Shown one piece after another: positions 48,601-58,108 of a stretch of 64,000 nt of DNA (positions are counted from its first letter, which is position 1; every line of letters begins with the position of its first letter). The stretch covers positions 1 through 64,000 of the forward strand of contig CAILEM010000097.1 of assembly GCA_903833215.1 (NCBI GenBank), in the 5' to 3' direction. Below the pieces are notes generated by a model. The model saw only the letters and a list, made by a program, of their open reading frames with translations, was not told the origin of the DNA and did no database searches. The translations under genes were made by a program, and so were the position numbers. Source of the DNA: an uncultured Armatimonadota bacterium (GTDB lineage: Bacteria; Armatimonadota; Fimbriimonadia; Fimbriimonadales; Fimbriimonadaceae).

Positions 48601-48939
48601 ATGGGGTTTGTGAAGCTCGCCGTTTGTATCGTGCATAACCGTGATAAAGGGCGCGTCACTGACGAGCTTGTGAGAGCTGGGTTCAAATTCACCGTCATTG
48701 GCTCGACCGGTGGCTTTCTTCGTGAAGGAAATACCACTTACCTGATCGGCGTTGAAGAGTCTGAGTTAAGCGGACTGCAGAAGGTTATTTCCCAGAATTC
48801 GCAAAGCCGAGAGCAGTTGGTTAACGTGATGCCTTTCGAGGCTGCGCCTCCCGGTGCCTTTATTCCAAGTCCAGTCAAGGTCCCCGTCGGCGGTGCCGTG
48901 ATGTTTGTGATGAACGTTGAGCAGTTCCACCGTTTCTAA
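48601..48939 (+). CDS. Cyclic-di-AMP receptor (DarA/PstA, DUF970)
   Basis: KLAVCIVHNRDKGRVTDELVRAGFKFTVIGSTGGFLREGNTTYLIGVE; PVKVPVGGAVMFVMNVEQF. GTG 48610 is an alternative start. Confidence 0.9.
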   Translation: MGFVKLAVCIVHNRDKGRVTDELVRAGFKFTVIGSTGGFLREGNTTYLIGVEESELSGLQKVISQNSQSREQLVNVMPFEAAPPGAFIPSPVKVPVGGAVMFVMNVEQFHRF

Positions 48940-49873
48940 GCTCGACGACCTGATCGGGTTGTCGACGGCTAAGAACGTTGTCCGCCGCCTCGCCCTTGAT
49001 GAACGGGGGATTCACGCCATTCTCCTATATGGAGCAAAAGGCGCTGGCAAAAGACAACTCTCTAGATTGATCACCCAGCAATGGTTGTGCACTTCGCCGA
49101 CCGCTGATGGAGCCGATGGAACCTGCCGAGCCTGCGGATCCTTTGGTCGCGGCAATAGCCCAGATCTTCTCAACATCGAGCCTCAGGGTCTCAGTCGGAT
49201 CATAAAAAACGACTCGATCATTAACCCCAATCCGAAGGGTGATGACCCTACACCGCTATTAACCTTCTTCAGAACCCCACCGATGTTCTCTAGACACAAG
49301 GTAGCCGTCATTCACGATGCCGACCGCATGAACTCCAGTTCCGCAAATGCACTGCTGAAAACTTTGGAGGAACCCCATCCTCACGCCAAGCTGCTGTTGA
49401 TTACCGACACTGTCGGCAGCCTTCTTCCAACCATTCTTTCTCGCTGCCTATCGGTTGCCTGCGAAGCACCCTCGAAGGCAGAGATCGAGTCCAGGTTTCC
49501 CGATGCCACTCCCGAAGAAATTCGATTTGCAGAAGGAACTCCGGGTCGGTTGAGCACCGTCATTGCACACCGAGAATTGTACGAACGCCTCTTTCAATTC
49601 GCCCAAAGGCTGCCAAGTCGAAAGCCGGGTGAAGCGCTCGTAGCATCAGAAGAATTTCAGTCAATTGCGGAAGGATTTCAGACCGCCTCAGACTCTGGAG
49701 CAAGGGCGGCAAACGCAGAGGCACTCGACGCCTTGGCGATATTCTTTGCCAGGGAGCCATCCTGTCCGCCTCACTGGACACATCAGATCATTGAAGCCCA
49801 CCGCAGAATCGTTGGAAATGGCGGAGCATCGATCGTTTTTGATGCATTGTTCACCGCAATGCTCTCTCGATAA
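48917..49873 (+). CDS. holB: DNA polymerase III delta' subunit
   Basis: LLYGAKGAGKRQLSRLI; zinc-site Cys; VAVIHDADRMNSSSANALLKTLEEPHPHAKLLLITD; TTG start overlapping darA. Confidence 0.87.
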   Translation: MSSSTVSKLDDLIGLSTAKNVVRRLALDERGIHAILLYGAKGAGKRQLSRLITQQWLCTSPTADGADGTCRACGSFGRGNSPDLLNIEPQGLSRIIKNDSIINPNPKGDDPTPLLTFFRTPPMFSRHKVAVIHDADRMNSSSANALLKTLEEPHPHAKLLLITDTVGSLLPTILSRCLSVACEAPSKAEIESRFPDATPEEIRFAEGTPGRLSTVIAHRELYERLFQFAQRLPSRKPGEALVASEEFQSIAEGFQTASDSGARAANAEALDALAIFFAREPSCPPHWTHQIIEAHRRIVGNGGASIVFDALFTAMLSR

Positions 49874-49874
49874 C

Positions 49875-52211
49875 TTACCGATCAGTCTTGGAAGCCCGGG
49901 CGACCGCACACGCTCCCACTAGGAAGAGCTCCTCTACAGGCTGGGCAATGAGCGGAAGTAACCAGTCAAAGTTCGTGGCACTGTGCAGCCCGGAGAGCGC
50001 GGCACCCTCATCGCCAGCGGCATATCGCTCCAGCGCCTCGTTAAACCTTGGCGACTTGCGAGTCAACGGCCTAAGCATTTCGATCAGCGCGGTATCGCGG
50101 TCCATGCCGTCCCGAAGCAAAAGCCGATACGTTTCTTGCTCGACATCCAAAAGCCGGGCTACTCCCAATAAGCAGCGCCGTCGTGTGATGAGCGAGTGGC
50201 TCTCAGCGGCTTCACCCAGAATAAGTGGAAGGTCGGTAAGGGCCCCAACGACACCCAAGGCGTATGCGGCCTCGCTCGAAGCTTCGTCCGAGAACTTTTC
50301 AATGGCTGCCCTCAGTTCTGGCGCAGCGGCGGTTATGTTCAACTCGGCGACCGCTTCTGCGGCGGCAATTCGAACGCTGGGAAGCGCGTCACGCAACGCA
50401 TCACTGATCACCTCGTCTGAATCTCGAGACGACAACCATCTAAGCGCCTGGAGGGCGGCACGGCGCAGGTCGGGATCGTTCGGATCTGCGGCGGCCCGGT
50501 TGAGGGCGAGCGTCACATCGGGATTGTCCTGGGCCCCAATACGCGACATGGCATTGGCGGCAGCTCGACGAAGAAGGGGCCGGGGGCTTTCTAGGGTGCG
50601 GATGAGCGCGGGAGCGGCGGCGGGGTCCCCCAACATGCCAAGCGCCCAAATCGTTTCCTCCTCCAGCAAGTCAGGGTGGTCTTCGATCTGGTGGATCAGC
50701 TCAAAAGTCGCTCGCGGGTCACGCAATCTCGCTAAAGCGGCGGCGGCTTGACGCCTTACTCTTGGAAGCGGATCATGCAGGGCCTTGATGATATCGTCGG
50801 AGGCGAGCGAGGTGCCCTCTTCTCCCACGCGCTCAATCGCACTTTCCCGAGCTTCGGCATCTGAGGTGCGACTCAAACTTCTCATGGCGCGATAGCCGCG
50901 CGGCGTCACTGATCTGAGGTCTCGAAGCGTATTCAGGACGCCAGACGATCCTTCCTCCTTTACCGGGATCAGACAGGCCACTGCGCCAAGGCGAACCACA
51001 ACACCCACCAAGAACACGATCTTGTAGGCGACTTCGGGACTGCCATGGGCACGCAGGGCAGCCATGAGAAACGCTCCCATCAGCGGACTGATGCCACCAA
51101 GGATGGAAGTGACGGTCATTCCTGAGCCGATATAGTTAGCGCGGTCCTTGGGGTCCGCCGTCGCCAGCATCATGTTGAACTGGCAGATGTTCACGCCACT
51201 CCAACCGAAGCCCATGATGAAGCTCGTAGAAACGAGGAGCCAAATGTTGAATACGTTGTGCCCAGGGATGCAGAAGACCCACGGAAGTGGATTCGTCGCC
51301 AACAACAGTCCGGCCAGGATCAGGGACGGCTTGTTTCCGTACTTGTCGGAAAGGAATCCCCAGAACTTGGCCGACAAAACTTGGCCAACGGCTTGAACCG
51401 TTGTCGCGCCAACCAAAACCACAAACGACAGTGATAGTGTTTCTCGTCCGAATGCGAAGTAGAAGTTGCCAGCGAAGGTTTGGCCAAAAGTCGCTACGGC
51501 AAGGAAGACGAGAACCTTTCGATATTGACTGTCGCCAAAGGGGGCACCAATCGCCTTGATCCCGTCCCGGAGGTTTTGACGGATGGGATATTCGCGTGGC
51601 AAGTCCTGCATCCGAAGGAACATCGTCATGCTGGCAACCGAAAAGAGAATGCCGATGCCAAAAATCACTCCAAAAGCCAAGTCGTCGTGGTGAGCACTTC
51701 GAATTTGATCAAGAAGCAAGGCTCCGAGGATTCCAACTGACGCTCCGACGGCGGTGCAAATCGCACTTCGCCGACTGAAGTAGAAGCCGCGCGAATTCAG
51801 CGGCACCATTTCTGCGAGCCAATCGTTGTAGATCGGATTCACCATCATGGTCGAGATGGAGGCCACGAGTACACAAACCGTGAGCACGGTAAGTTTTGCC
51901 GCGTTTGGGATCGGAAGGAATGGCAGGACGATCAATGGTGCGTACATGAGACGCCATATCAAACCGCCGGGAAAAATGTAACGCTTGTACGAGGAAAAGC
52001 TCCGCCCCCAAATCGCGCCGGGGATCTGGAGAATGCCTACAAGGTTTGGGATCGCGGTAAGCAGGCCAATCCAAAGGTCAGAGCCACCGAGTCGCTGCAC
52101 AAATCCGACCAGGAAAGCGCCCGACACCAAGGTGCCAAAAGCCGTAGCAAGCGCACCATCGGCGTTTGCATAGCGAAGGCTTCGGAGGTTTTCAAGGCGA
52201 TTGACTGCCAC
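49875..52211 (-). CDS. MFS transporter N-terminal domain fused to C-terminal HEAT/PBS-lyase repeats
   Basis: ~400 aa 12-TM MFS-like region then HEAT repeats (IIKALHDPLPRVRRQAAAALARLRDPRATFELIHQIEDHPDLLEEETIWALGMLGDPAAAPALIRTLESPRPLLRRAAANAMSRIG...). Confidence 0.88.
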   Translation of the reverse strand: MAVNRLENLRSLRYANADGALATAFGTLVSGAFLVGFVQRLGGSDLWIGLLTAIPNLVGILQIPGAIWGRSFSSYKRYIFPGGLIWRLMYAPLIVLPFLPIPNAAKLTVLTVCVLVASISTMMVNPIYNDWLAEMVPLNSRGFYFSRRSAICTAVGASVGILGALLLDQIRSAHHDDLAFGVIFGIGILFSVASMTMFLRMQDLPREYPIRQNLRDGIKAIGAPFGDSQYRKVLVFLAVATFGQTFAGNFYFAFGRETLSLSFVVLVGATTVQAVGQVLSAKFWGFLSDKYGNKPSLILAGLLLATNPLPWVFCIPGHNVFNIWLLVSTSFIMGFGWSGVNICQFNMMLATADPKDRANYIGSGMTVTSILGGISPLMGAFLMAALRAHGSPEVAYKIVFLVGVVVRLGAVACLIPVKEEGSSGVLNTLRDLRSVTPRGYRAMRSLSRTSDAEARESAIERVGEEGTSLASDDIIKALHDPLPRVRRQAAAALARLRDPRATFELIHQIEDHPDLLEEETIWALGMLGDPAAAPALIRTLESPRPLLRRAAANAMSRIGAQDNPDVTLALNRAAADPNDPDLRRAALQALRWLSSRDSDEVISDALRDALPSVRIAAAEAVAELNITAAAPELRAAIEKFSDEASSEAAYALGVVGALTDLPLILGEAAESHSLITRRRCLLGVARLLDVEQETYRLLLRDGMDRDTALIEMLRPLTRKSPRFNEALERYAAGDEGAALSGLHSATNFDWLLPLIAQPVEELFLVGACAVARASKTDR

Positions 52212-52430
52212 AGCTTCTGTATCCCACTCACGGGATACAGAATTGTAGCGCCCTTAGGTTCTAACTGGGTGCTGAACTGCGTTAACCCTGATTGATTTCG
52301 CAAGGTCGCAACCCATACAAAACATGGATGCCTCACGCCTGAGGCAACGCCGAAGCCGTGAGGCATCAGCGCTGGTCAGATTCTCCAAGCTTGGGATTCT
52401 CAGCGACACCGATTCGTATAACATACAACG

Positions 52431-53777
52431 ATGACCAGCCTCTTCCTCGGGATCCTCCTTCTTCTCGCACCCAAGCAGGCGGATGCTCGACTGGGCTCGG
52501 CTTATCGTAAGGACGAAGCCGGATGGATCTACCTTCATCTCCAGGGGAAGCCGAAGGACATCGGCTACCAATATGGGATGCTGGCTGCAGCTGAGATTGA
52601 TGACGCTCACAAGGCTCTGGCTCTGAGCTTTCGGCACGCACCATACGATTGGGCTTGGGCACGCAAGGCGGCCAAAGAGGTCTTCTGGTCGAAACTTGAC
52701 CCTGAGTACCAAGAGGAAATCGAGGGACAAGCTGAAGGTCTCAACGCGAAGGGATTCCGTTACGATGCGTGGGACGTACTGGCATACAACGCATACATTG
52801 AGCTAAAGGACTACTATGCGCCTTACCTTCAGTCTCAAAGAACGGGCGTGAGACAACCAACCACACGCGAGTCATGCAGCGCATTTATCGCCACGGGTTC
52901 GACCACGAAGGATGGAAAGATCGTGATGGGGCACAACCTCTGGTGGGACTATGTCATGGGTCAGCGCTGCAACGTGATGCTCGACATCACTCCTGACAGG
53001 GGAAATCGGGTGTTGATGGACGCATTCTGCGGCTTCATCCACAGTGGAAGCGACTTCGCACTCAATTCAGCTGGAATTGTCCTATGCGAAACAACGATTG
53101 CTGGGTTCTCCGGATTCGATCCATCGGGCATTCCCGAGTTCATGAGAATGCGTAAGGCGATCCAATATGCCAACAATCTTGAGGACGTCGCCAAGATTTT
53201 CCGCACCGGTAACAATGGCGGCTATGCAAACACCTGGTTGATGGGTGACACCAAGACGAATGAGATCGGCAAACTTGAACTGGGTCTCAAAAATGTGGAG
53301 TTCGTTCGCAAAACCGACGGATTCTACGTTGGTAGCAACTTCCCAGAAAGCCCCAAGTTGATCGCCGAAGAGGTACCTGGCGGGTGGAATCCGGATCCGA
53401 AATCGAGCGGATGTGAAGCTCGCCGCCTGCGATGGATGACACTACTGTCCGAAAACAAGGGCAAAGTCGATGCCGACATTGCAAAGACTTTTCTCGCAGA
53501 CACCTATGATCAAGCGAATGACGTCCGTGGTGCCAGTGGTAACACCCTTTGTGGTCGAATCGATGAGGCACTGCACGGGGCAATGAACACCAAGGTCATC
53601 ACGACCGAGATGGCGACGAAGTTCACCTTCTGGGCCAAGATGGGTTTCTCGAACGGCAGCACCCTGACCGCAGCCGACTTCCTAAAAGGCAACGCCTATA
53701 TGGCGGAGTTGAAACCGTTCTTGCACGACATCAAGAATCAGCCCTGGACGGTTTTCCCGTTGAGCACCACAAAATAA
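52431..53777 (+). CDS. Secreted C45/phospholipase-B-like Ntn hydrolase
   Basis: KPKDIGYQYGMLAAAEI; ESCSAFIATGSTTKDGKIVMGHNLWWDY. Confidence 0.75.
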   Translation: MTSLFLGILLLLAPKQADARLGSAYRKDEAGWIYLHLQGKPKDIGYQYGMLAAAEIDDAHKALALSFRHAPYDWAWARKAAKEVFWSKLDPEYQEEIEGQAEGLNAKGFRYDAWDVLAYNAYIELKDYYAPYLQSQRTGVRQPTTRESCSAFIATGSTTKDGKIVMGHNLWWDYVMGQRCNVMLDITPDRGNRVLMDAFCGFIHSGSDFALNSAGIVLCETTIAGFSGFDPSGIPEFMRMRKAIQYANNLEDVAKIFRTGNNGGYANTWLMGDTKTNEIGKLELGLKNVEFVRKTDGFYVGSNFPESPKLIAEEVPGGWNPDPKSSGCEARRLRWMTLLSENKGKVDADIAKTFLADTYDQANDVRGASGNTLCGRIDEALHGAMNTKVITTEMATKFTFWAKMGFSNGSTLTAADFLKGNAYMAELKPFLHDIKNQPWTVFPLSTTK

Positions 53778-54077
53778 ACTCGGGGCTCACGCACTTCAAA
53801 CGTTGATGCCCTGAACGAGAAACCAACATGGACAGCTATGAAACTATATACAAGAAGCTGCTCGCCAACCACGAATAATCGCTCGCTTCCTCACCCTGCT
53901 AGCCGAACACGTTTGCGACGGAGTGCATCGCAGTCAGTCTAGGCTGCAGGACCGTTCGTGATCAAATTCTGATTCTATAAAAATGCGAATGGGCAGGTCA
54001 CTAGGATATCAGTCAGTAGGATTCCGTCGTGAGTAGTGGGTTCCAGGGATATTCAACCTTAGTGGTATCGTGACGTA

Positions 54078-54353
54078 GTGCTGACGTTCGAATGGGATGA
54101 AGCAAAGAATTCGGCAAACTTTACCAAACATGGGATTGCGTTTGAACAAGCTTGTGAAGTTTTTTTGGACCCATTTAGCGTCACAATTCCTGATCCGGAT
54201 CATTCTGTCGTTGAAGAGCGTTTTGTAACTATAGGGGCTGTTTCTACTGGCCCAATTGTTGTCGCATCACATACTGACCGTGAAAATGTTGTCAGGATCA
54301 TTTCGGCGAGGCGGGCTTCACGGAAGGAAAGACGAGAATATGAAACAAGCTGA
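54078..54353 (+). CDS. brnT: BrnT family toxin
   Basis: FEWDEAKNSANFTKHGIAFEQACEVFLDPFS...EERFVTIGAV...RIISARRASRKERREYE. Confidence 0.9.
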   Translation: MLTFEWDEAKNSANFTKHGIAFEQACEVFLDPFSVTIPDPDHSVVEERFVTIGAVSTGPIVVASHTDRENVVRIISARRASRKERREYETS

Positions 54354-54528
54354 AATGCGTAAGGAATACGACTTTTCGAAAGGCGTGCGCGGAAAGTACG
54401 CTTCTCAAGCGGCTGAAGGCACAAATGTGATTCGATTGGACGCTGATGTTGCGGAAGTCTTTCATGATGCGAAACAAGTCAATGACCTGCTGAGGTCGAT
54501 CGCACATTTAGTTAAAGCGAAGTCGTAA
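54340..54528 (+). CDS. BrnA-type antitoxin partner
   Basis: ATG 54340 overlaps brnT stop (ATATGAAACAAGCTGA); MRKEYDFSKGVRGKYASQ...VIRLDADVAEVFHDAKQVNDLLRSI. Confidence 0.82.
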   Translation: MKQAEMRKEYDFSKGVRGKYASQAAEGTNVIRLDADVAEVFHDAKQVNDLLRSIAHLVKAKS

Positions 54529-54836
54529 GGCGGATCTGCATCAACTGCGTTTCAAACCGCACAGCGACATTCGGATCAGAATTGACCTGAACAGATTTTT
54601 TCATTTCCGCATCGAGTTGCTCGAAAGATTGACGGTGGTTAATGAGCTGTGGCGATCAAGACCAAGCGTTCGGCCTCCCCGGATGATTCGACGAGCTTCG
54701 TCCGCCGACCCGCGGAATCGCAAGTGATCGTCTGGACAGGATTACCCAGAGGTGTTGGATCTAGTGAGAACCCTTCTCTTCCCCTTCGCGCCCCTTAGCG
54801 TCCTTTGCGCGATGCTCTTCCGACCGGCCAACGCGA

Positions 54837-55427
54837 CTACCCGAGAGGCTGCTCAAAATACTCCTCTCGAGTTTTCGACCAGACCATCGTGTCTTGTGCA
54901 TTACCGAGGGGGTCGACACGCTCGCACCGGAGGACGCCGTCGAGGCGATAGCCCAGTCGCTTTGGAATTGCGGCGCTGCGATCATTGAGAGCATCGCACT
55001 TGATGGAAACGCATTTCCCACCCAAACGTTCAAAGACCTCTCGCTCCAGCGCCGACACGGCTTCAGACATATAGCCATTGCCAACTGCCGAGGTCCGTAA
55101 CCAATAACCAATTTCAAAGGCTCCGATCTGCCAATCGATCTTTTCTAGTCCACATGTTCCGAGAAATCGGTCGTTGTGAGTAAAAAGATGAAAAAGGTGG
55201 GATTCTTTTAGCTCCCATGACGCGCGAGTTCGAGCGATATGGGTTTCAACGGCGGCCAAACTTGGCATTTCTTGCGCCCACGCCTGCCAGCGGGCGAGTT
55301 CAGTGAGCGATTCTTCGGCTGCAACCAAGATAAGTTTCGCATCTTCGCGTTTAGGGCGCAGTAAGACCAACCTTTGAGTCACAATACGTTCGGGAATGTC
55401 CGATGCCGAAAGGCTATCCACGCACAA
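54837..55427 (-). CDS. GNAT acetyltransferase, RimJ/RimL type
   Basis: TQRLVLLRPKREDAKLI; IGYWLRTSAVGNGYMSEAVSALEREVFERLGGKCVSIKCDALNDRSAAIPKRLGY. Confidence 0.88.
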   Translation of the reverse strand: MCVDSLSASDIPERIVTQRLVLLRPKREDAKLILVAAEESLTELARWQAWAQEMPSLAAVETHIARTRASWELKESHLFHLFTHNDRFLGTCGLEKIDWQIGAFEIGYWLRTSAVGNGYMSEAVSALEREVFERLGGKCVSIKCDALNDRSAAIPKRLGYRLDGVLRCERVDPLGNAQDTMVWSKTREEYFEQPLG

Positions 55428-55584
55428 AAACTACCCCAAGGCGCGTCCAGAGACAATTCAGGCTTGCCCCAGGGGTTGCACGTTGGGTATTCTCTACTCT
55501 TGCGTCAGCCAGCGGAAGCTGTCGGCCATAGCGATGCTATGACCGAGTCTCAAGATAGAGACGGACCAAACAGGCGAAATTGAT

Positions 55585-55698
55585 ATGAAAGTTAGAGCCA
55601 GCGTCAAAAAAATTTGCGATAAGTGCAAGATCATCAAGCGCAACGGGGTTGTACGGGTGATTTGCGAGGTGCCGAAGCACAAGCAGCGCCAAGGCTAG
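55585..55698 (+). CDS. rpmJ: 50S ribosomal protein L36 (below the ORF track size cutoff)
   Basis: [37 protein letters not shown], Zn-binding C/C/C/H set. Confidence 0.96.
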   Translation: MKVRASVKKICDKCKIIKRNGVVRVICEVPKHKQRQG

Positions 55699-55727
55699 TT
55701 AGGTAGGACACAGGAAGAATTTAAAGC

Positions 55728-56105
55728 ATGGCAAGAATTGCAGGTATCGACCTTCCCCGCGACAAAGCGGTGCTATACGCACTGCCGGTGCTGTATGGCA
55801 TTGGCAAGCACAACGTCCACGAACTCGTGGAAAAGGCGGGAATCGATCCGCGGAAGAAGGTAAAGGATTTGACAGAGACCGAAATCGGTCACCTTCGCGA
55901 GATCCTTGACAGAGACTTTCAAGTCGAGGGAGACCTTCGACGAGAAGTTAATGGCAACATCCGCCGCCTGATGGAAATCGGCTGCTATCGTGGACTACGA
56001 CATCGCCGTGGACTGCCTACTAGAGGACAGAACACTCGACATAACGCGCGAACTCGAAAGGGCAAGCCGAAGACAGTCGCAGGCAAGAAGAAGGCGAAGA
56101 AGTAA
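55728..56105 (+). CDS. rpsM: 30S ribosomal protein S13
   Basis: [50 protein letters not shown]. Confidence 0.96.
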   Translation: MARIAGIDLPRDKAVLYALPVLYGIGKHNVHELVEKAGIDPRKKVKDLTETEIGHLREILDRDFQVEGDLRREVNGNIRRLMEIGCYRGLRHRRGLPTRGQNTRHNARTRKGKPKTVAGKKKAKK

Positions 56106-56117
56106 CACCGAAGTAAC

Positions 56118-56510
56118 ATGGCACGAAAGCAAGTACAGAAGGGCAAACAGAAAGAGCGCAAGAACATCCCGGTTGGTGTTGCGCACATCCATGCGTCGTT
56201 TAACAACACGCTGGTCACTATTACCGACACACAAGGGAACACGATCTCTTGGGCAAGCGCAGGCAACGTGAACTTCAAAGGTTCCCGAAAGGGCACGCCA
56301 TTCGCTGCGCAGGTTGCTGCCGATAAGGCAAGCCGCTTGGCCCAGGAGCATGGTCTTCGCCGCGTCGACGTTCAAGTCAAGGGTCCAGGATCAGGTCGAG
56401 AGACCGCCATCCGAGCTCTGCAGGCATCTGGCCTGGACGTTACAAGCATCTGCGATGTAACCCCAGTTCCCCACAACGGCTGCCGACCTCCGAAGCGACG
56501 CCGTGTCTAA
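56118..56510 (+). CDS. rpsK: 30S ribosomal protein S11
   Basis: [43 protein letters not shown]. Confidence 0.96.
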   Translation: MARKQVQKGKQKERKNIPVGVAHIHASFNNTLVTITDTQGNTISWASAGNVNFKGSRKGTPFAAQVAADKASRLAQEHGLRRVDVQVKGPGSGRETAIRALQASGLDVTSICDVTPVPHNGCRPPKRRRV

Positions 56511-56572
56511 GCGGGGTCCCGATTCTCGGGAAGCCCACATCCTGCGGACGGATTGTCCGCAACCAAGAAATC

Positions 56573-57565
56573 ATGCCACACATATCCACGCTTGACCTCC
56601 AACAGGAATACGGAAAGTTTGTTCTTGAGCCTCTCGAGAGAGGCTACGGACAAACCATCGGCAACGCTCTCCGCAGAGTACTTCTGAGCTCAATCCAGGG
56701 CGCAGCGATCGCTGCTATCCGGGTTGACAAGGTATTCCACGAGTTTGCCCCGATTGCTGGAGTCAAGGAAGACACCACCGAGCTTCTACTCAACCTTAAG
56801 GACGTTGCCATTCGATCGACTGGCGAAGGTCACTTCGATGAGCAGGTTGTTCGGATCGATGTTAAGGGACCTGGCCGAGTCACTGGCGCAGATATTATCT
56901 GCCCAGAGGGACTTGAAGTTGTCAACCCTGAATGCTATATCGCCACCATCAGCGACCCGACGGTAACGCTTACTGTCGAGTTGTACGTTGGCTGGGGTGC
57001 TGGATACGTTCTTCCTGAAAAGCAAGAGAAGTATCGAGGCATCATCGGCGTGATCCCAACCGGATCGCAGTACACACCGGTCAAAAAGGTCAACTACACC
57101 GTTGAGCAGACCCGTGTTGGAATGCGAACCGACTACGAGCGATTGGTTCTCGACATCTGGACCAATGGAACCGTTCGACCCAACGATGCGCTGTCGCAGT
57201 CGGCACACATCTTGGACAAGTATTTCCGCATGTTCTTCGATCTCGGCGAAGCCGGGTTCGAGGCGGACCTCGACATCGACGAGGAGAACAACGACGAACT
57301 GCTGAAGAACGTGCCCGATCTCAGGATCGAAGAGCTCGACTTCTCGCAGAGAACGTTCAACTGTTTGCGAAGAGCCGGCATCCTGACTCTTAAGAACCTC
57401 GCGGTCGCGACGGAGTCAGACTTGACTGCGATCCGCGGCTTCGGCAAGAAATCGCTGTTGGAAGTAAGAGACAAGCTCGTCGAGCATGGTCTTGAACTCA
57501 AGCCACCGAAGGGCGGTTACCGATCGCTCGATACACTTGACGACGAGGACGACGAAGACTTCTGA
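56573..57565 (+). CDS. rpoA: RNA polymerase alpha subunit
   Basis: FVLEPLERGYGQTIGNALRRVLLSSIQGAAI; alpha-CTD FNCLRRAGILTLKNLAVATESDLTAIRGFGKKSLLEV. Confidence 0.96.
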   Translation: MPHISTLDLQQEYGKFVLEPLERGYGQTIGNALRRVLLSSIQGAAIAAIRVDKVFHEFAPIAGVKEDTTELLLNLKDVAIRSTGEGHFDEQVVRIDVKGPGRVTGADIICPEGLEVVNPECYIATISDPTVTLTVELYVGWGAGYVLPEKQEKYRGIIGVIPTGSQYTPVKKVNYTVEQTRVGMRTDYERLVLDIWTNGTVRPNDALSQSAHILDKYFRMFFDLGEAGFEADLDIDEENNDELLKNVPDLRIEELDFSQRTFNCLRRAGILTLKNLAVATESDLTAIRGFGKKSLLEVRDKLVEHGLELKPPKGGYRSLDTLDDEDDEDF

Positions 57566-57601
57566 TAAAGGCCGTGCGCCCAAGCCCACCGAACTAGAAC
57601 C

Positions 57602-58054
57602 ATGACACACAAGATTGACCACCGCAAGCTGGGGCTCCCGTCCGATCAGCGTATGGCCCTGTTGACTAACCTTCAGCGCCAATTCATTCGTCACGGCTAC
57701 ACCCGAACGACTGTCGGGCGAGCAAAGGAACTTCAGCGACTCGTTGAGAAGCTGATCACCCTCACGAAGATGGAAGACGGCCTCGAAGCCCGACGCCGAG
57801 CCCGAAAGGTGCTCGTCGGTCACAGCGCTTCGTCACCGAAGCCTCTGAAGAAGCTTGCTGGCAAGACTGCTGGCGAGAAAGTTCAGATTCTTCAATCGAT
57901 GAGCTTGATCAACGGCGAAGATCTCGTGAAGCACCTGTTCGACGAAGTTGGACCTCGGTTCAAGGATCGAAACGGCGGATACACCCGACTTACCAAGATC
58001 GGACCACGACGTGGCGACGGAGCTCCTGAAGCCGTCCTCGAACTCGTCGCCTAA
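57602..58054 (+). CDS. rplQ: 50S ribosomal protein L17
   Basis: HRKLGLPSDQRMALLTNLQRQFIRHGYTRTTVGRAKELQRLVEKLIT; GGYTRLTKIGPRRGD. Confidence 0.95.
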   Translation: MTHKIDHRKLGLPSDQRMALLTNLQRQFIRHGYTRTTVGRAKELQRLVEKLITLTKMEDGLEARRRARKVLVGHSASSPKPLKKLAGKTAGEKVQILQSMSLINGEDLVKHLFDEVGPRFKDRNGGYTRLTKIGPRRGDGAPEAVLELVA

Positions 58055-58108
58055 TAGATGTAGATGGTCCCGGCTTAGCCCGGGACTTCGACTTTCAAGG
58101 CACCTCAA

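Noticed and set aside
49888-50751. 287-aa plus-strand ORF antisense to the HEAT repeats
   Set aside because: Ser/Arg/Ala-rich mirror translation of a GC-biased coding strand; the minus-strand MFS-HEAT gene explains the region.
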